NCBI RefSeq assembly: GCF_021389935.1
Contig: NZ_CP089979.1
Span: 787,001 to 851,000, forward strand
Reading direction: 5' to 3'
DNA from: Fulvivirga ligni
GTDB taxonomy: Bacteria; Bacteroidota; Bacteroidia; Cytophagales; Cyclobacteriaceae
DNA: 64,000 nucleotides
Shown: piece after piece, positions 51,180 to 60,428 of the stretch
Layout of the letters: each line of letters starts with the position of its first letter
Position numbering within the stretch: the stretch's first letter is position 1
Program-made: the position numbers and the translations under genes
The notes under the pieces: generated by a model
The model's input: only the letters and a program-made list of their open reading frames with translations
Database searches by the model: none
Told to the model about the DNA's origin: nothing

Positions 51180-51565
51180 ATTTATACACACTGTTCACAC
51201 CTCTATATTATATTATATATATATTAATTAAATCTATTATTATCTATTAAGATGTGGATACGTGGATAAGTTTGGAATATTTAATTTGTTAATCCTATTT
51301 GTTTATTAATCAGAGAATTATTCAGAGGTTATCCACACTGTGTATCCGCTTAAATTATTATGTATCAGTCAGTTATAAATTATCCACAGGCAAATTATTG
51401 ATTTGTGGATAATGAAATTTCTTTTTGTTGATTGTGGATTTCTCTTCGGATAAATGTGAGTTGTTCTGCTCCATCCACAGAGTTGGAGCACAAATTTGAA
51501 GATTTCGAGTTTTCCCACATGTTTCCGTTTTCTATCCACACTAGTTATCTACACTTATCCACATT
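51180..51565. other. Putative chromosomal replication origin (oriC)
   Basis: The gene-free 51192-51563 region contains an AT-only stretch (about 51205-51250) suitable for unwinding and a dense DnaA-box cluster. Exact TTATCCACA lies at 51329-51337, 51380-51388 and 51555-51563 on the plus strand and 51404-51412 on the minus strand. TTATACACA is at 51182-51190. One-mismatch boxes are at 51253-51261 and 51261-51269 (minus), 51532-51540 and 51545-51553. Weaker ones lie near 51339, 51433 and 51471. This density cannot be chance in under 400 bases. The mnmG gene and ParB sites follow 2.6-5 kb away. Confidence 0.88.
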
Positions 51566-53288
51566 AAAATGAGATCACTGTTGGTCCTACTTCCCAGTTG
51601 GCACGTAGGGTAACCGTCTCATTTCCTTCTGAAGATTTGTAGAATACAATGGGTTCAGGTTCATCATTCGTCATAATATTACCTAGTTCCCATATGCCGT
51701 TATTATTACTGTCTATAAGTACTCTTAGTTTATAATCACCTGGTTTAATATGGGTGAACTTAAATTCTTTCTCATTGGCACGCTCGGCAATAACTTCATT
51801 TTTGTTATTTACTAACTGAACAAAGAAACTCTCCTTTTCGGTCTGTATGCTTATTAACAATGTGGCCAGCTGGTCTGGTTTGTTAAACGAGAGGTTGCGT
51901 TCATATTGTTTGCTTGAATCACCTTCAATGGAAATGAACGATCCTTTGGAAGCATAGAAGAAGGGTTTCGGATCTGGTTGCTTCGGCTTAGCTTGTGCTG
52001 CAGTGTCGGTGGGCTCGGGTTTCTTTGCCGCTTTATTGTACCTTTCAGACGCTGTTATTTTTCTGTTATCTTCCCGAACAAAGAGACTTGGATCGATGTC
52101 GTACTGTACTTGCAGCTCGGTTCGATTGGTGTTCCACGTGAAGTTCTCATCAGCCATAAATACTATGTTGGCAGAATCTAGAAACAAGTAGATGCTGTCT
52201 TTATTCGAGTATTGTACTGGTTTATTAAAGTTGAAAAGGACATCTAACTTAGGAACAGTTGAGAGCACAGGCTTTATTTCACCTTTTGATTCAAAGGCTG
52301 ATGGCTTCCTGGATGACTGTTCAAATTTTACATAAAGTTGTTCTGCAATAGTTGTTCCCGTAGTATCTGTTGCTTGAAGAATTACTTGTACACTATCTTC
52401 TGGAATGTTGTTGTATACTTTGATTGTGTTAGGATCATCCCTGGTGATGTTACTAAATATAACCTTGGAGCTATCAGTTCTGGAAATACTATAATTGTCA
52501 ATGTATTTGTTGAATTTGATATTGAAAGTGGTACCTGATTGCCTTGAGCTTTGATATTCAAATGGTCTTACATCCATAGTGATCATCGGTATGTCAATGT
52601 CTACCAAGTTAGTATCCAGAGGTAAGATGGAAGAGCGAAAGCCGTATGCTTCTGTCTTGCTATCCAAAATCAAATTCTTGTTCTTATCACTGATGGCGTA
52701 AATCTTATAGTTACCAACTTTTAGGTTTTGAAACTGGTACTTACCCTCTGTGTCTGTTTTAGTGAGATAAATGGGAGGTGAATTAAATACATCTAGCGTA
52801 TCTTCTGAATCATATAGTGAAACTGTTACATCCTCTGCCAGTTTGTTAGTAACAAGATAATTGACACTTCCGGCTATTGACATCGAGTCTAGATAAGGTC
52901 CTGTACTGAAAGCGAGAATTAAGTTTTCTGGAGCATTTCCTTCGGTGATATCTTTTATACCTTCTCTAAAGTTAATTGAATATGTGGTGCTGTCCTTTAG
53001 TGGTTCTTTAAAGGTTATGATTACACGATTCTTCTTGTATTTGAATGTATAGTCTTGTTCTATTCTTGGGGTAATTAGAATCTGCTCTTTAGGATTATTA
53101 GTTTTAACAAACTCATCAAATTCAAGAATGACCTTATCACCTTTAAAGTTGATTTCTCCTTGTGCAGGATCTGAAGAGACCAATTTAGGTGGATCTTCAT
53201 CTTTAGGGCCGCCAGTAGGCGAACTCTGATTAGCACAAGAGTAGATGAACAGAGATATTAGTATAATAAATGAAGAAATTCTCAGCAT
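51564..53288 (-). CDS. Ig-like (Big_5) domain lipoprotein
   Basis: This 574-residue protein has a lipoprotein signal, LLISLFIYSC-like (MLRISSFIILISLFIYSC), then ANQSSPTGGPKDEDPPKLVSSDPAQGEINF, a Big_5 domain entry. The block NPKEQILITPRIEQDYTFKYKKNRVIITFKEPLKDSTTYSINFREGIKD follows. Later beta-sandwich domains carry GKYQFQNLKVGNYKIYAISDKNKNLILD and a second one near the end (KPGDYKLRVLIDSNNNGIWELGN), like carboxypeptidase-regulatory folds. It is likely a periplasmic or surface structural protein. It lies directly beside the origin on the minus strand. Confidence 0.86.
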   Translation of the reverse strand: MLRISSFIILISLFIYSCANQSSPTGGPKDEDPPKLVSSDPAQGEINFKGDKVILEFDEFVKTNNPKEQILITPRIEQDYTFKYKKNRVIITFKEPLKDSTTYSINFREGIKDITEGNAPENLILAFSTGPYLDSMSIAGSVNYLVTNKLAEDVTVSLYDSEDTLDVFNSPPIYLTKTDTEGKYQFQNLKVGNYKIYAISDKNKNLILDSKTEAYGFRSSILPLDTNLVDIDIPMITMDVRPFEYQSSRQSGTTFNIKFNKYIDNYSISRTDSSKVIFSNITRDDPNTIKVYNNIPEDSVQVILQATDTTGTTIAEQLYVKFEQSSRKPSAFESKGEIKPVLSTVPKLDVLFNFNKPVQYSNKDSIYLFLDSANIVFMADENFTWNTNRTELQVQYDIDPSLFVREDNRKITASERYNKAAKKPEPTDTAAQAKPKQPDPKPFFYASKGSFISIEGDSSKQYERNLSFNKPDQLATLLISIQTEKESFFVQLVNNKNEVIAERANEKEFKFTHIKPGDYKLRVLIDSNNNGIWELGNIMTNDEPEPIVFYKSSEGNETVTLRANWEVGPTVISF

Positions 53289-54172
53289 CAGCTTTTAGTA
53301 ATTATATAGATAAGACTAGAGTAATTATTTTTGTTTTTCTTGGCGTAACTATTTGATTTTAAACCATTTATAAGAGATTTGGCATATTTTGTTACTCCTG
53401 AACCTTTATAAGTCTCACTGAGAAGTGAAACGTAAAAAGAATCCAGTTTCATAGGCTTTACGGCATCAATCTTCATACCATATTTGGCCATTAGTGATTG
53501 CATGCTCTGCTGATCAAAATGATACAGATGCCGTGGCACATCATATGCTGCCCATTGTTCTTTATACATCTGAGCATCCATTGATTCGTGGTTCGGCACA
53601 GCTACTATGAAGCAGCCGTTTGATTTTAATAAGCGCTGTATGTGTTTCATAAACCCGTTGAGATTTGGAATGTGCTCAAGGACATGCCACATGCTAATGA
53701 CATTAAAGGTTTCATCAGGCACTTGGTCAATGGATTCGTAGAGATGTTCAACTTTATTAATTGAATATTTTCTGGCAGTTTCATCAGGTTCTACTCCTGT
53801 TGTTTTCCACCCATCTGCTTCACATGTTTCCAGAAAATGTCCTGTGCCACAACCTATGTCTAATATATAACCTTTATTAGGTTGTAATGTGTTCACCAAT
53901 TTCAATTTACCTTTTAATGTATATTGTCTGGCAATTTTATAAATGAAATTAATGGGGTTGTTGGATTGATTACTGTGAGAAATGTAATCTTCTGATTGAT
54001 AGTATTCACCTAGATTCTGCTCGGCTGGTCTTGGATTAGTAAAGAGAAATTTACAGCTGTTACATCGAACGACTGTAAATTTCTCTTTTGAAACAGTATA
54101 ATCTTTACAAGTGAACTGGTCAGTAAAAGTAGTCCCTTCACATATAGGACACTGACTTAATGTTTCTAACAT
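53288..54172 (-). CDS. SAM-dependent methyltransferase with N-terminal zinc ribbon
   Basis: This 294-residue protein has a zinc-binding N terminus (CPICEGTTFTD...RCNSCKFLFTNPRP). The Methyltransf_23/11 core follows: YILDIGCGTGHFLETCEADGW, TGVEPDETARKYS, NVISMWHVLEHIPNLNGF and LKSNGCFIVAVPN. It probably methylates a sugar, lipid or ubiquinone-like intermediate; this zinc-ribbon subgroup is seen with polysaccharide or surface-glycan biosynthesis. Its 3' end meets the Big_5 gene start by one base, and its ATG lies two bases past the mnmG stop, so the three are probably cotranscribed. Confidence 0.9.
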   Translation of the reverse strand: MLETLSQCPICEGTTFTDQFTCKDYTVSKEKFTVVRCNSCKFLFTNPRPAEQNLGEYYQSEDYISHSNQSNNPINFIYKIARQYTLKGKLKLVNTLQPNKGYILDIGCGTGHFLETCEADGWKTTGVEPDETARKYSINKVEHLYESIDQVPDETFNVISMWHVLEHIPNLNGFMKHIQRLLKSNGCFIVAVPNHESMDAQMYKEQWAAYDVPRHLYHFDQQSMQSLMAKYGMKIDAVKPMKLDSFYVSLLSETYKGSGVTKYAKSLINGLKSNSYAKKNKNNYSSLIYIITKS

Positions 54173-54174
54173 GT

Positions 54175-56040
54175 TTATTTACTTAGATATACCATAAGGA
54201 TTGAAATGTCTGCTGGTGACACTCCACTTATCCTGGAAGCTTGTCCTATGGTAGCTGGTTGTATTTGTTTTAGTTTCTCTCTTGCTTCAGAAGACAGTGC
54301 TTTTACCTCATCATAGTTAAAGTTGCTTCTGATCTTCTTGTCTTCAAGTTGTTCCATTTTATTGGCCAACTCTTTTTCCTTCTCTATGTAGCTATCATAT
54401 TTAATTTGTATTTCAGCCTGTTCTAGAACATGGTTGCTGTATTTATTTAAATATGATTTAATCTGGGGATCTAGTTCCTTTAATTGAAAGATATTTAGCT
54501 CAGGTCTCTTAAGTAAACTTATTACAGGTCCTCTTTGCTTCAGAGGTGCAGAGTTAAATGACTCAAGTTCTGCGTTAGCCAGTTCTGGTTCTACCCTCTT
54601 CTGCTTAAGATCATTAATAACCCTGGAGACATCATTCTTCTTATCTAGCATGGTTTCTAAACGGGCATCTGAAGCTAGACCTAAAGCATGACCCTTCTCA
54701 GTTAATCTTAGATCTGCATTATCTTGTCGAAGCAGAATACGGAATTCTGCACGTGAAGTGAACATTCTATAAGGTTCTTTGGTCCCCTTGTTTATGAGGT
54801 CATCTATTAGTACACCAATGTATGCCTCTGATCTTTTTATGATGAATTCTTCTTTCTCACTGGTTTTATTGTGTGCATTGATGCCAGCAATAAGCCCTTG
54901 ACATGCAGCTTCCTCATATCCTGTTGTGCCATTAATTTGGCCAGCAAAATATAGGTTCTCTACCTGCTTGGTTTCTAGTGTAAGATTAAGCTGTGTTGGT
55001 GGAAAGTAATCATATTCTATCGCATAACCTGGTCTAAACATCTTGGCATTTTCAAACCCGGGGATTAGACGCATGGCTTCATACTGTACATCTTCTGGTA
55101 AAGAGGTTGAGAATCCATTAACATATATCTCTACTGTATCCCAGCCTTCTGGCTCCACAAATATCTGATGCCTCTCTCTATCGGCAAAACGATTTATCTT
55201 GTCTTCAATGGATGGACAATACCTTGGGCCAACACCCTGTATTCTGCCATTAAACATTGGTGATTTTTCGAAGCCTGTCTGTAATGTCTCATGTACCTGA
55301 TTATTAGTATATGTGATGTAGCAGCTTCTTTGATGTTCTAATGGCTTGGTGGCATCGATATATGAAAACTTTTCAGGGTTCTCATCACCTTTCTGCTCCT
55401 CCATTTTGGTATAATCAAGGCTTCGTCCATCAACTCTTGGAGGTGTACCGGTTTTCATTCTACCGGATTCAAAGCCTAAGCTTACCAATTGTTCTGTAAT
55501 TCCCTTAGCTGCTCGTTCACCAGTTCTGCCACCACCGAATTGTTTTTCACCAATATGAATGAGTCCGTTTAAGAACGTGCCATTAGTTAGCACTACTGCT
55601 TTAGCCTTTATAGTTAGCCCTAAGCTGGTGGTAACGCCGGTTACTTTATTGTTCTCAACCGTTATGCCTGTAATCATCTCTTGCCAGAAATCAACATTCG
55701 GTGTTCCTTCTAGAGCCATTCTCCATTCCTCTGCAAAGCGCATTCTGTCATTTTGAGTTCGAGGGCTCCACATTGCTGGTCCTTTAGACTTATTCAACAT
55801 CCTGAACTGGATCATACTCTTGTCTGATATGATACCTGACATACCACCAAGAGCATCTATTTCCCGCACTATTTGGCCTTTAGCTACTCCACCCATTGCA
55901 GGGTTACAACTCATTTGAGCTATGGTGTTCATATTCATGGTAGCTAATAATACCTTAGAACCCATTGATGCCGCAGCATGTGCTGCTTCACAACCCGCAT
56001 GCCCTGCTCCTACTACTATTACATCATACTCTGGAAACAT
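54175..56040 (-). CDS. mnmG: tRNA uridine-5-carboxymethylaminomethyl modification enzyme MnmG (GidA)
   Basis: The start is the ATG at 56040 ([27 protein letters not shown]), giving 621 residues, the usual length. The 27-residue extension MFHVEH...CSTWNI would come from reading through two ParB sites and is spurious. FAD motifs [10 protein letters not shown] and [36 protein letters not shown] are clear. [22 protein letters not shown] and [15 protein letters not shown] follow. MnmG with MnmE builds the wobble-uridine modification of tRNAs. It sits about 2.6 kb from the putative origin, as gidA does in many bacteria. Confidence 0.97.
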   Translation of the reverse strand: MFPEYDVIVVGAGHAGCEAAHAAASMGSKVLLATMNMNTIAQMSCNPAMGGVAKGQIVREIDALGGMSGIISDKSMIQFRMLNKSKGPAMWSPRTQNDRMRFAEEWRMALEGTPNVDFWQEMITGITVENNKVTGVTTSLGLTIKAKAVVLTNGTFLNGLIHIGEKQFGGGRTGERAAKGITEQLVSLGFESGRMKTGTPPRVDGRSLDYTKMEEQKGDENPEKFSYIDATKPLEHQRSCYITYTNNQVHETLQTGFEKSPMFNGRIQGVGPRYCPSIEDKINRFADRERHQIFVEPEGWDTVEIYVNGFSTSLPEDVQYEAMRLIPGFENAKMFRPGYAIEYDYFPPTQLNLTLETKQVENLYFAGQINGTTGYEEAACQGLIAGINAHNKTSEKEEFIIKRSEAYIGVLIDDLINKGTKEPYRMFTSRAEFRILLRQDNADLRLTEKGHALGLASDARLETMLDKKNDVSRVINDLKQKRVEPELANAELESFNSAPLKQRGPVISLLKRPELNIFQLKELDPQIKSYLNKYSNHVLEQAEIQIKYDSYIEKEKELANKMEQLEDKKIRSNFNYDEVKALSSEAREKLKQIQPATIGQASRISGVSPADISILMVYLSK

Positions 56041-56057
56041 ACTATTTGTATTTATAA

Positions 56058-56073
56058 TGTTCCACGTGGAACA
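56058..56073. promoter_or_regulatory. parS site 1 (ParB binding)
   Basis: TGTTCCACGTGGAACA is a perfect 16-bp palindrome that fits the general parS form NGTTNCACGTGNAACN. It is 18 bases upstream of the true mnmG start. Confidence 0.92.
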
Positions 56074-56104
56074 CTGATCACTAGTCTTTTTAAATGATAA
56101 AGGA

Positions 56105-56120
56105 TGTTCCACGTGGAACA
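56105..56120. promoter_or_regulatory. parS site 2 (ParB binding)
   Basis: TGTTCCACGTGGAACA is an identical palindrome, 47 bp from site 1. Part of it reads as MFHVEH in the mnmG frame, giving a false extended start. Confidence 0.92.
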
Positions 56121-56150
56121 CCCATCCTATAATTCTTTTTACTTATGAAA

Positions 56151-56166
56151 CGTTCCACGTGGAACA
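56151..56166. promoter_or_regulatory. parS site 3 (ParB binding)
   Basis: CGTTCCACGTGGAACA has a core identical to the other sites, 46 bp from site 2. It lies 11 bases before the coordinate end (stop) of ybeY. Confidence 0.9.
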
Positions 56167-56176
56167 GTTGCATTTT

Positions 56177-56590
56177 TTATAATTTAGAAAGATATGTATC
56201 TTCTTTTTCTCTCATTAACTTCTTTTCCTCAGCTTCCTTGTCGCCATAACCACACAGATGAAGTACTCCGTGAATGAGCACTCTATGTAGCTCGTTATCA
56301 AATGATGTGTTCTGATCACTAGCATTTTCCTTTACTCTATCAATACTGATGAAAATGTCGCCTTCTATGGTGTCCTCTTCTGAGTTGTCAAACGTGATAA
56401 TGTCAGTTAGGGTATCATGATCTAAATATTCTACATTCATTTGATGTAGGTATTCGTCAGAGCAGAATATAAAGTTTAATTCTTCCAGAGAATATCCCTC
56501 TGCCTTTATGGAATTCTCAATCCATAGAATGGTATGCTCTGAGTCCGGAAGCTTATAGTTAACTTCTTCTTCAAAAAAATGAATGGCCAT
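56177..56590 (-). CDS. ybeY: Endoribonuclease YbeY
   Basis: This 137-residue protein has NVEYLDHDTLTDIITFDNSEED and GDIFISIDRVKENA. The zinc motif HRVLIHGVLHLCGYGDKEAEEKKLMREKE has two His of the usual HGxLHLxGYDH set; the third His is replaced by the GDK sequence. This is common in Bacteroidota YbeY. It takes part in 16S rRNA maturation and ribosome quality control. It starts one base inside the ATPase-gene stop. The parS trio separates it from mnmG. Confidence 0.95.
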   Translation of the reverse strand: MAIHFFEEEVNYKLPDSEHTILWIENSIKAEGYSLEELNFIFCSDEYLHQMNVEYLDHDTLTDIITFDNSEEDTIEGDIFISIDRVKENASDQNTSFDNELHRVLIHGVLHLCGYGDKEAEEKKLMREKEDTYLSKL

Positions 56591-57000
56591 TAATTAATAT
56601 AGAAATTCAGTTCAACAACTTTACCCTCTTCCTTAAATGTCACTTCATCCGAAAGATGTCTCATGAGGAATATACCTCTACCACCTGGTTTCTCAATGTT
56701 CTCTGGTGACGTAGGATCTGGAAGATTGCTGTAGTCAAAACCAGGGCCCTCGTCCTTAATGGTAAATTTGATAAGACTATCATGCAGAGATAAACTGAGT
56801 GCTACATTCTTCGCTTTATCTTGCTGATTACCGTGCTTAATAGCATTGTTCACAGCTTCTGTCACTGCTATCATAATATTGCCATAGATGTCATCGTCTA
56901 GTTTAAACTTCTCTTTGGCATTATCAATGAAGCTTTCGATCATTCGGATATTCTCTGACAAGGAAGGGATCTGAATTTTAATGGTGTTCATTTGATTCAA
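56590..57000 (-). CDS. RsbW-like ATP-binding protein (anti-sigma/HATPase_c_2)
   Basis: This 136-residue GHKL-fold protein has the N box MIAVTEAVNNAIKHGN, G1 IKDEGPGFDY and G2 GGRGIFLMRHLSDEVTF. It has no His-phosphorylation domain, so it resembles RsbW/SpoIIAB-type kinases that bind and inactivate partners. Its stop overlaps the ybeY start by one base and its start overlaps the DUF4175 gene stop by four bases, so all three form an operon. No anti-anti-sigma partner is nearby. Confidence 0.92.
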   Translation of the reverse strand: MNQMNTIKIQIPSLSENIRMIESFIDNAKEKFKLDDDIYGNIMIAVTEAVNNAIKHGNQQDKAKNVALSLSLHDSLIKFTIKDEGPGFDYSNLPDPTSPENIEKPGGRGIFLMRHLSDEVTFKEEGKVVELNFYIN

Positions 57001-60000
57001 TTATTAGGTTCGTTACCTATTCTTTTAAAATATTCGTTAACTTCTTTTTTGTAATAAGGATAAAGTTTAGGTGGAACTGTTTTTAAAAGTTCTATCTCCT
57101 TTTCTTTCAGCTTAAAGTATTCTCCAAAAGCTTTTGGTAGGGCTTTCTCATAGTCTTTACCGCTTTCTGCTTTTCTTTCTTCGTCCTGCTCTCTTTCTCT
57201 CATTGCATCTTCAGACTCAAGTAATCGGGTAAGGATGTCTTTCTGCCTGTTAATGGTCTCTTGAGTGATATTTTTATTTACCAGGTCTTTCTCGGTCTCT
57301 TCCATCTTCTCTGGTATTCCGTCTCCGGGCTTCTTGCCGCCTTCACCACCAAATTTTTCTTGCATTTCCTGCATCTGGCGTCTTATTTGTTCTTGCTGTG
57401 CTGCTAGTTTGGCTAGCTCTTCAGACATTTGTCTTCCTGTTTTGCCACTCTTCTTCAGTTCGCTTATTTTGTTGTTGAGCTCTTTCTGCAGTTCACTCAG
57501 TGATGGGCTTTTCTGTTTGCCTTTTTGTTTTGACTGTCCTGTACCCATTGCGTCCTGCATAGCATCCATCATTTGTTGAAGGACATCATCAAGCAAGAGG
57601 GCCAGATTATTCATAGAAGTCATGGCAAACTGCTGCTCTGAAACCGCTACGGGCTTCTTTCTTTCTCTAATGGCATCTACACTTCTGTCCATGTGAGCGT
57701 TCATCTCTCCCAGCTCTCTGGTAACAAATGTGGCTATTTGAAATACTCTCTGAGACAGTGCGAGCAAACTGTCCTGTACAATCTGTGCATCATCCTTCAG
57801 TTTGAGCTCTATTTGTCCTAATTCAACAAAACGAGGATCGCTTTGTTTCACCTCTCTAAACTCATTCATCAGGTTCTCCTGATCGAAAGATAGTTTTAGA
57901 AGGTTATGAATAATATCTCTTAAGTCATCCAAATTCTCTTGCATCATAGTCATCTCCATGCTACTCTGCATCTGCTGCATCTTTTGCTGCATCTTTTGCA
58001 TCTGCTGTTTGGCATTCTGCTGAGATTGGCTTGCTTTTTTTCTTTTATTCTTTTCTAATGACTCCTTGGCCTTTTCTTGTTCTTCCTTAATCTGTTGCTC
58101 TTCTTCCTGTGTATCTGGTAGAGATTCTGGGTTCTTCAACTCCTGATTCATTTCTTCCAGTTCTTCTTTCTCTTTCTGGAATTCTTCGAACTCTTTCTGT
58201 AGCTCTTCTTGCTGCTTAGCCAAATCTTCTTCATTAGAATCCTTATCTGAAGTTTGCTCCTCTAGCTCCTCTTGTTTCTTAATTTGCTCTTCAAGGTTAT
58301 TAAGAGCATCATCCATTTTTTGATCAAACTTCATTCGCTTGAAAAGCTCAAGGGTTCGTTCTAGCTCTTGTTCAAGATTATTTTCCTTGTTATCTATCTG
58401 ATCCAGAGTACTTTGTATGTCTTCAACATTCTTTTTATCTTCTAAAAGCTTTTTTAATTCCTCATACAGTTTCTTAGTCTCCTCGTCCAGAAGCTCATCC
58501 ATTAACTTTTGTAGCTGCTCTGTTTTCTCTGCTATTTTTTGATCCTGTTCTGTGAATCGATTTCTCTTATCCTGATTGTCCTTGTTTTGCTTCTTGAGCT
58601 CCTCCAGTGATTTATTTAGCTCGTCTCTTTTCTTAATAATGTCCTTTAGAAGATTTTCCTCTTGCCAATTAAGATCCTTCTTGCCCTTCAACCTGTTTTC
58701 AGCTTCTGAAATCTTCTTCTTAAGATCTTTGGCATCCTTAATTGTTTTATCGATGTCCTGTTCGGTCTTTGCGTTGGTTTTTTCTATCTGATCTTTGATT
58801 TCAGCTTTAGTGGGGAGTTTAAAGGAATAAGTTCCGGTTTTAGATGCTTTTCTTCCATTGACACCATCATTATCCCACACTTGTAGATAATAATTAATGC
58901 TGTTGCCTTCTTTGATGCCTAGAGAATCAAGAAACCATTGGTAATAATAGCGTTGATTATCCTGCTGCTTAGAAATTGGGATTCTAATGGATTTATAATC
59001 AGACTTACTAGAATTTCCGGGCGTACTAATTTGATAAAATAATCGCAATTCACTGAGGCCATAATCATCTGAAATGTTTCCTCCTAAGGCAATATAATTA
59101 TAAAGGGTAGTATCTTGATAAGTGTTAAGATCTATCTCTGGATATTGATCTTTAATAACCTCTATTTTATACAATATTTTCTCCTTGTTAGAGCTATACT
59201 TATTCTTGAGATTCAAGCTATATACTTGTGTGTTGAAAAATTGATTTTCATATTCAAATATCTGATTATCAGTGCTTTTAATGTTTTGAATGCTGTCTTC
59301 ACCATCAAAGCCAATGGTGAGTACTTCTGACTGGATAGTTTTAAATTGCCACTTTACGTTGGTGCCTTCAGGAATCTGTAAGTTACCAGTATTATTAAGT
59401 CTATCATTCTGTTTTCTCAAATACTGAGGATACTCAAGGTAGACATTAAAACTTTTAATATTGGGTCTCTCCACTACCTGAATTTCATAAGTCTTAGAAT
59501 GAAATCCGGCAGCCTGAAAACGGAAAGTTTTGGTGTCTTGAATTTTACTGAAAGTGTATTCAAAATCTCCATTTTTTTGCTCAAGTTTTACTAATCTGTC
59601 ATTTATCTCTAAAAATGCGCTGCTGGGTAGAACTTCACCCTCTAATTTTAGGTTGAGAGTAAAGTTTTCATTTTTAAAGGCTATTAAAGGATTATTTTGA
59701 ACTTTAAAAAGAAATGGAGCTTCTGGTATAAATTCTTGGTTAAACTTTATAATCCGATTAGAGCTTGTGGTGATTAGTGAAGGCCTTATAATTAACGCAG
59801 AAAGAAGAAGCACGAGGGGAAGGGCTAAATACTTCACGTATGAGCGGTTCTTTTTTACGTCTACGGCCTCGGTAAAATTGTAAGTACTAATGGTTTGAGC
59901 TTTTTGAGAAATGCTCGCCTGAACCAGAGCACCTTCAAATCCGTGAAGCTGAATAATGTTAAGAAGCTTGTCACTAATTTCAGGAAAGTGTTTTCCTATT

Positions 60001-60290
60001 TGTCGAGCAGCTTCTTCGTTACTCATAGCCTGCTCATCTCTTATCATTTTGATAAGAGGAATAATTACAAATTTGGTAAGGGCCCATGTACCAATACCCA
60101 GAAATATAAAAAGCAAGAAGGCCCTAATGATAGAGCCAAAGTGAAAGGAATATTCCAGTGTATTAAAAACTAGAAAAATAGCGAGCGTTAATCCTAACGA
60201 AATGAGTAGACCTCTTACAGCAAGAGTAAGATAATATTTTCTCCTGTACAGTTGTATCTTGCTGTATATGTTCTGTTCTACATTATTCAT
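56997..60290 (-). CDS. DUF4175 family giant membrane coiled-coil protein
   Basis: This 1097-residue protein has two N-terminal helices (residues ~22-75), a third at ~150-170, then about 340 residues of beta-rich domain (FVEYPQYLRKQNDRL-like NVYLEYPQYLRKQNDRLNN). A ~600-residue Glu/Lys/Gln-rich coiled coil (residues ~490-1000) follows: EQQIKEEQEKAKESLEKNKRKKASQSQQNAKQQMQKMQQKMQQMQ. DUF4175 proteins of this layout are typical of Bacteroidota and sit near the origin. It may sense or span the envelope. It heads the operon with the RsbW-like ATPase and YbeY. Confidence 0.9.
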   Translation of the reverse strand: MNNVEQNIYSKIQLYRRKYYLTLAVRGLLISLGLTLAIFLVFNTLEYSFHFGSIIRAFLLFIFLGIGTWALTKFVIIPLIKMIRDEQAMSNEEAARQIGKHFPEISDKLLNIIQLHGFEGALVQASISQKAQTISTYNFTEAVDVKKNRSYVKYLALPLVLLLSALIIRPSLITTSSNRIIKFNQEFIPEAPFLFKVQNNPLIAFKNENFTLNLKLEGEVLPSSAFLEINDRLVKLEQKNGDFEYTFSKIQDTKTFRFQAAGFHSKTYEIQVVERPNIKSFNVYLEYPQYLRKQNDRLNNTGNLQIPEGTNVKWQFKTIQSEVLTIGFDGEDSIQNIKSTDNQIFEYENQFFNTQVYSLNLKNKYSSNKEKILYKIEVIKDQYPEIDLNTYQDTTLYNYIALGGNISDDYGLSELRLFYQISTPGNSSKSDYKSIRIPISKQQDNQRYYYQWFLDSLGIKEGNSINYYLQVWDNDGVNGRKASKTGTYSFKLPTKAEIKDQIEKTNAKTEQDIDKTIKDAKDLKKKISEAENRLKGKKDLNWQEENLLKDIIKKRDELNKSLEELKKQNKDNQDKRNRFTEQDQKIAEKTEQLQKLMDELLDEETKKLYEELKKLLEDKKNVEDIQSTLDQIDNKENNLEQELERTLELFKRMKFDQKMDDALNNLEEQIKKQEELEEQTSDKDSNEEDLAKQQEELQKEFEEFQKEKEELEEMNQELKNPESLPDTQEEEQQIKEEQEKAKESLEKNKRKKASQSQQNAKQQMQKMQQKMQQMQSSMEMTMMQENLDDLRDIIHNLLKLSFDQENLMNEFREVKQSDPRFVELGQIELKLKDDAQIVQDSLLALSQRVFQIATFVTRELGEMNAHMDRSVDAIRERKKPVAVSEQQFAMTSMNNLALLLDDVLQQMMDAMQDAMGTGQSKQKGKQKSPSLSELQKELNNKISELKKSGKTGRQMSEELAKLAAQQEQIRRQMQEMQEKFGGEGGKKPGDGIPEKMEETEKDLVNKNITQETINRQKDILTRLLESEDAMREREQDEERKAESGKDYEKALPKAFGEYFKLKEKEIELLKTVPPKLYPYYKKEVNEYFKRIGNEPNN

Positions 60291-60319
60291 ATATGAATCT
60301 CTCCGCTAAAGATTTATAT

Positions 60320-60356
60320 GTCACCAACGCGTGATTATTATACGTATTAAGGTGAC
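60320..60356. promoter_or_regulatory. Inverted repeat in the DUF4175 upstream gap
   Basis: ATGTCACC-like GTCACC (60320-60325) faces GGTGAC (60351-60356), 25 bases apart. It lies about 30-65 bases upstream of the DUF4175 start codon, so it may be an operator or weak promoter element. Nothing else is seen in this 138-bp gap. Confidence 0.3.
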
Positions 60357-60428
60357 TCATAGTTCATTTAGAATTTTACCTAATTTTTAAATATACGTCT
60401 ATATGCATTCCCCACCAAAACGATGTAA

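Noticed and set aside
51180-51191. GTG start for the TPR protein giving MCIN
   Set aside because: It overlaps a DnaA box and delays the signal peptide; the ATG at 51179 gives a normal signal sequence.
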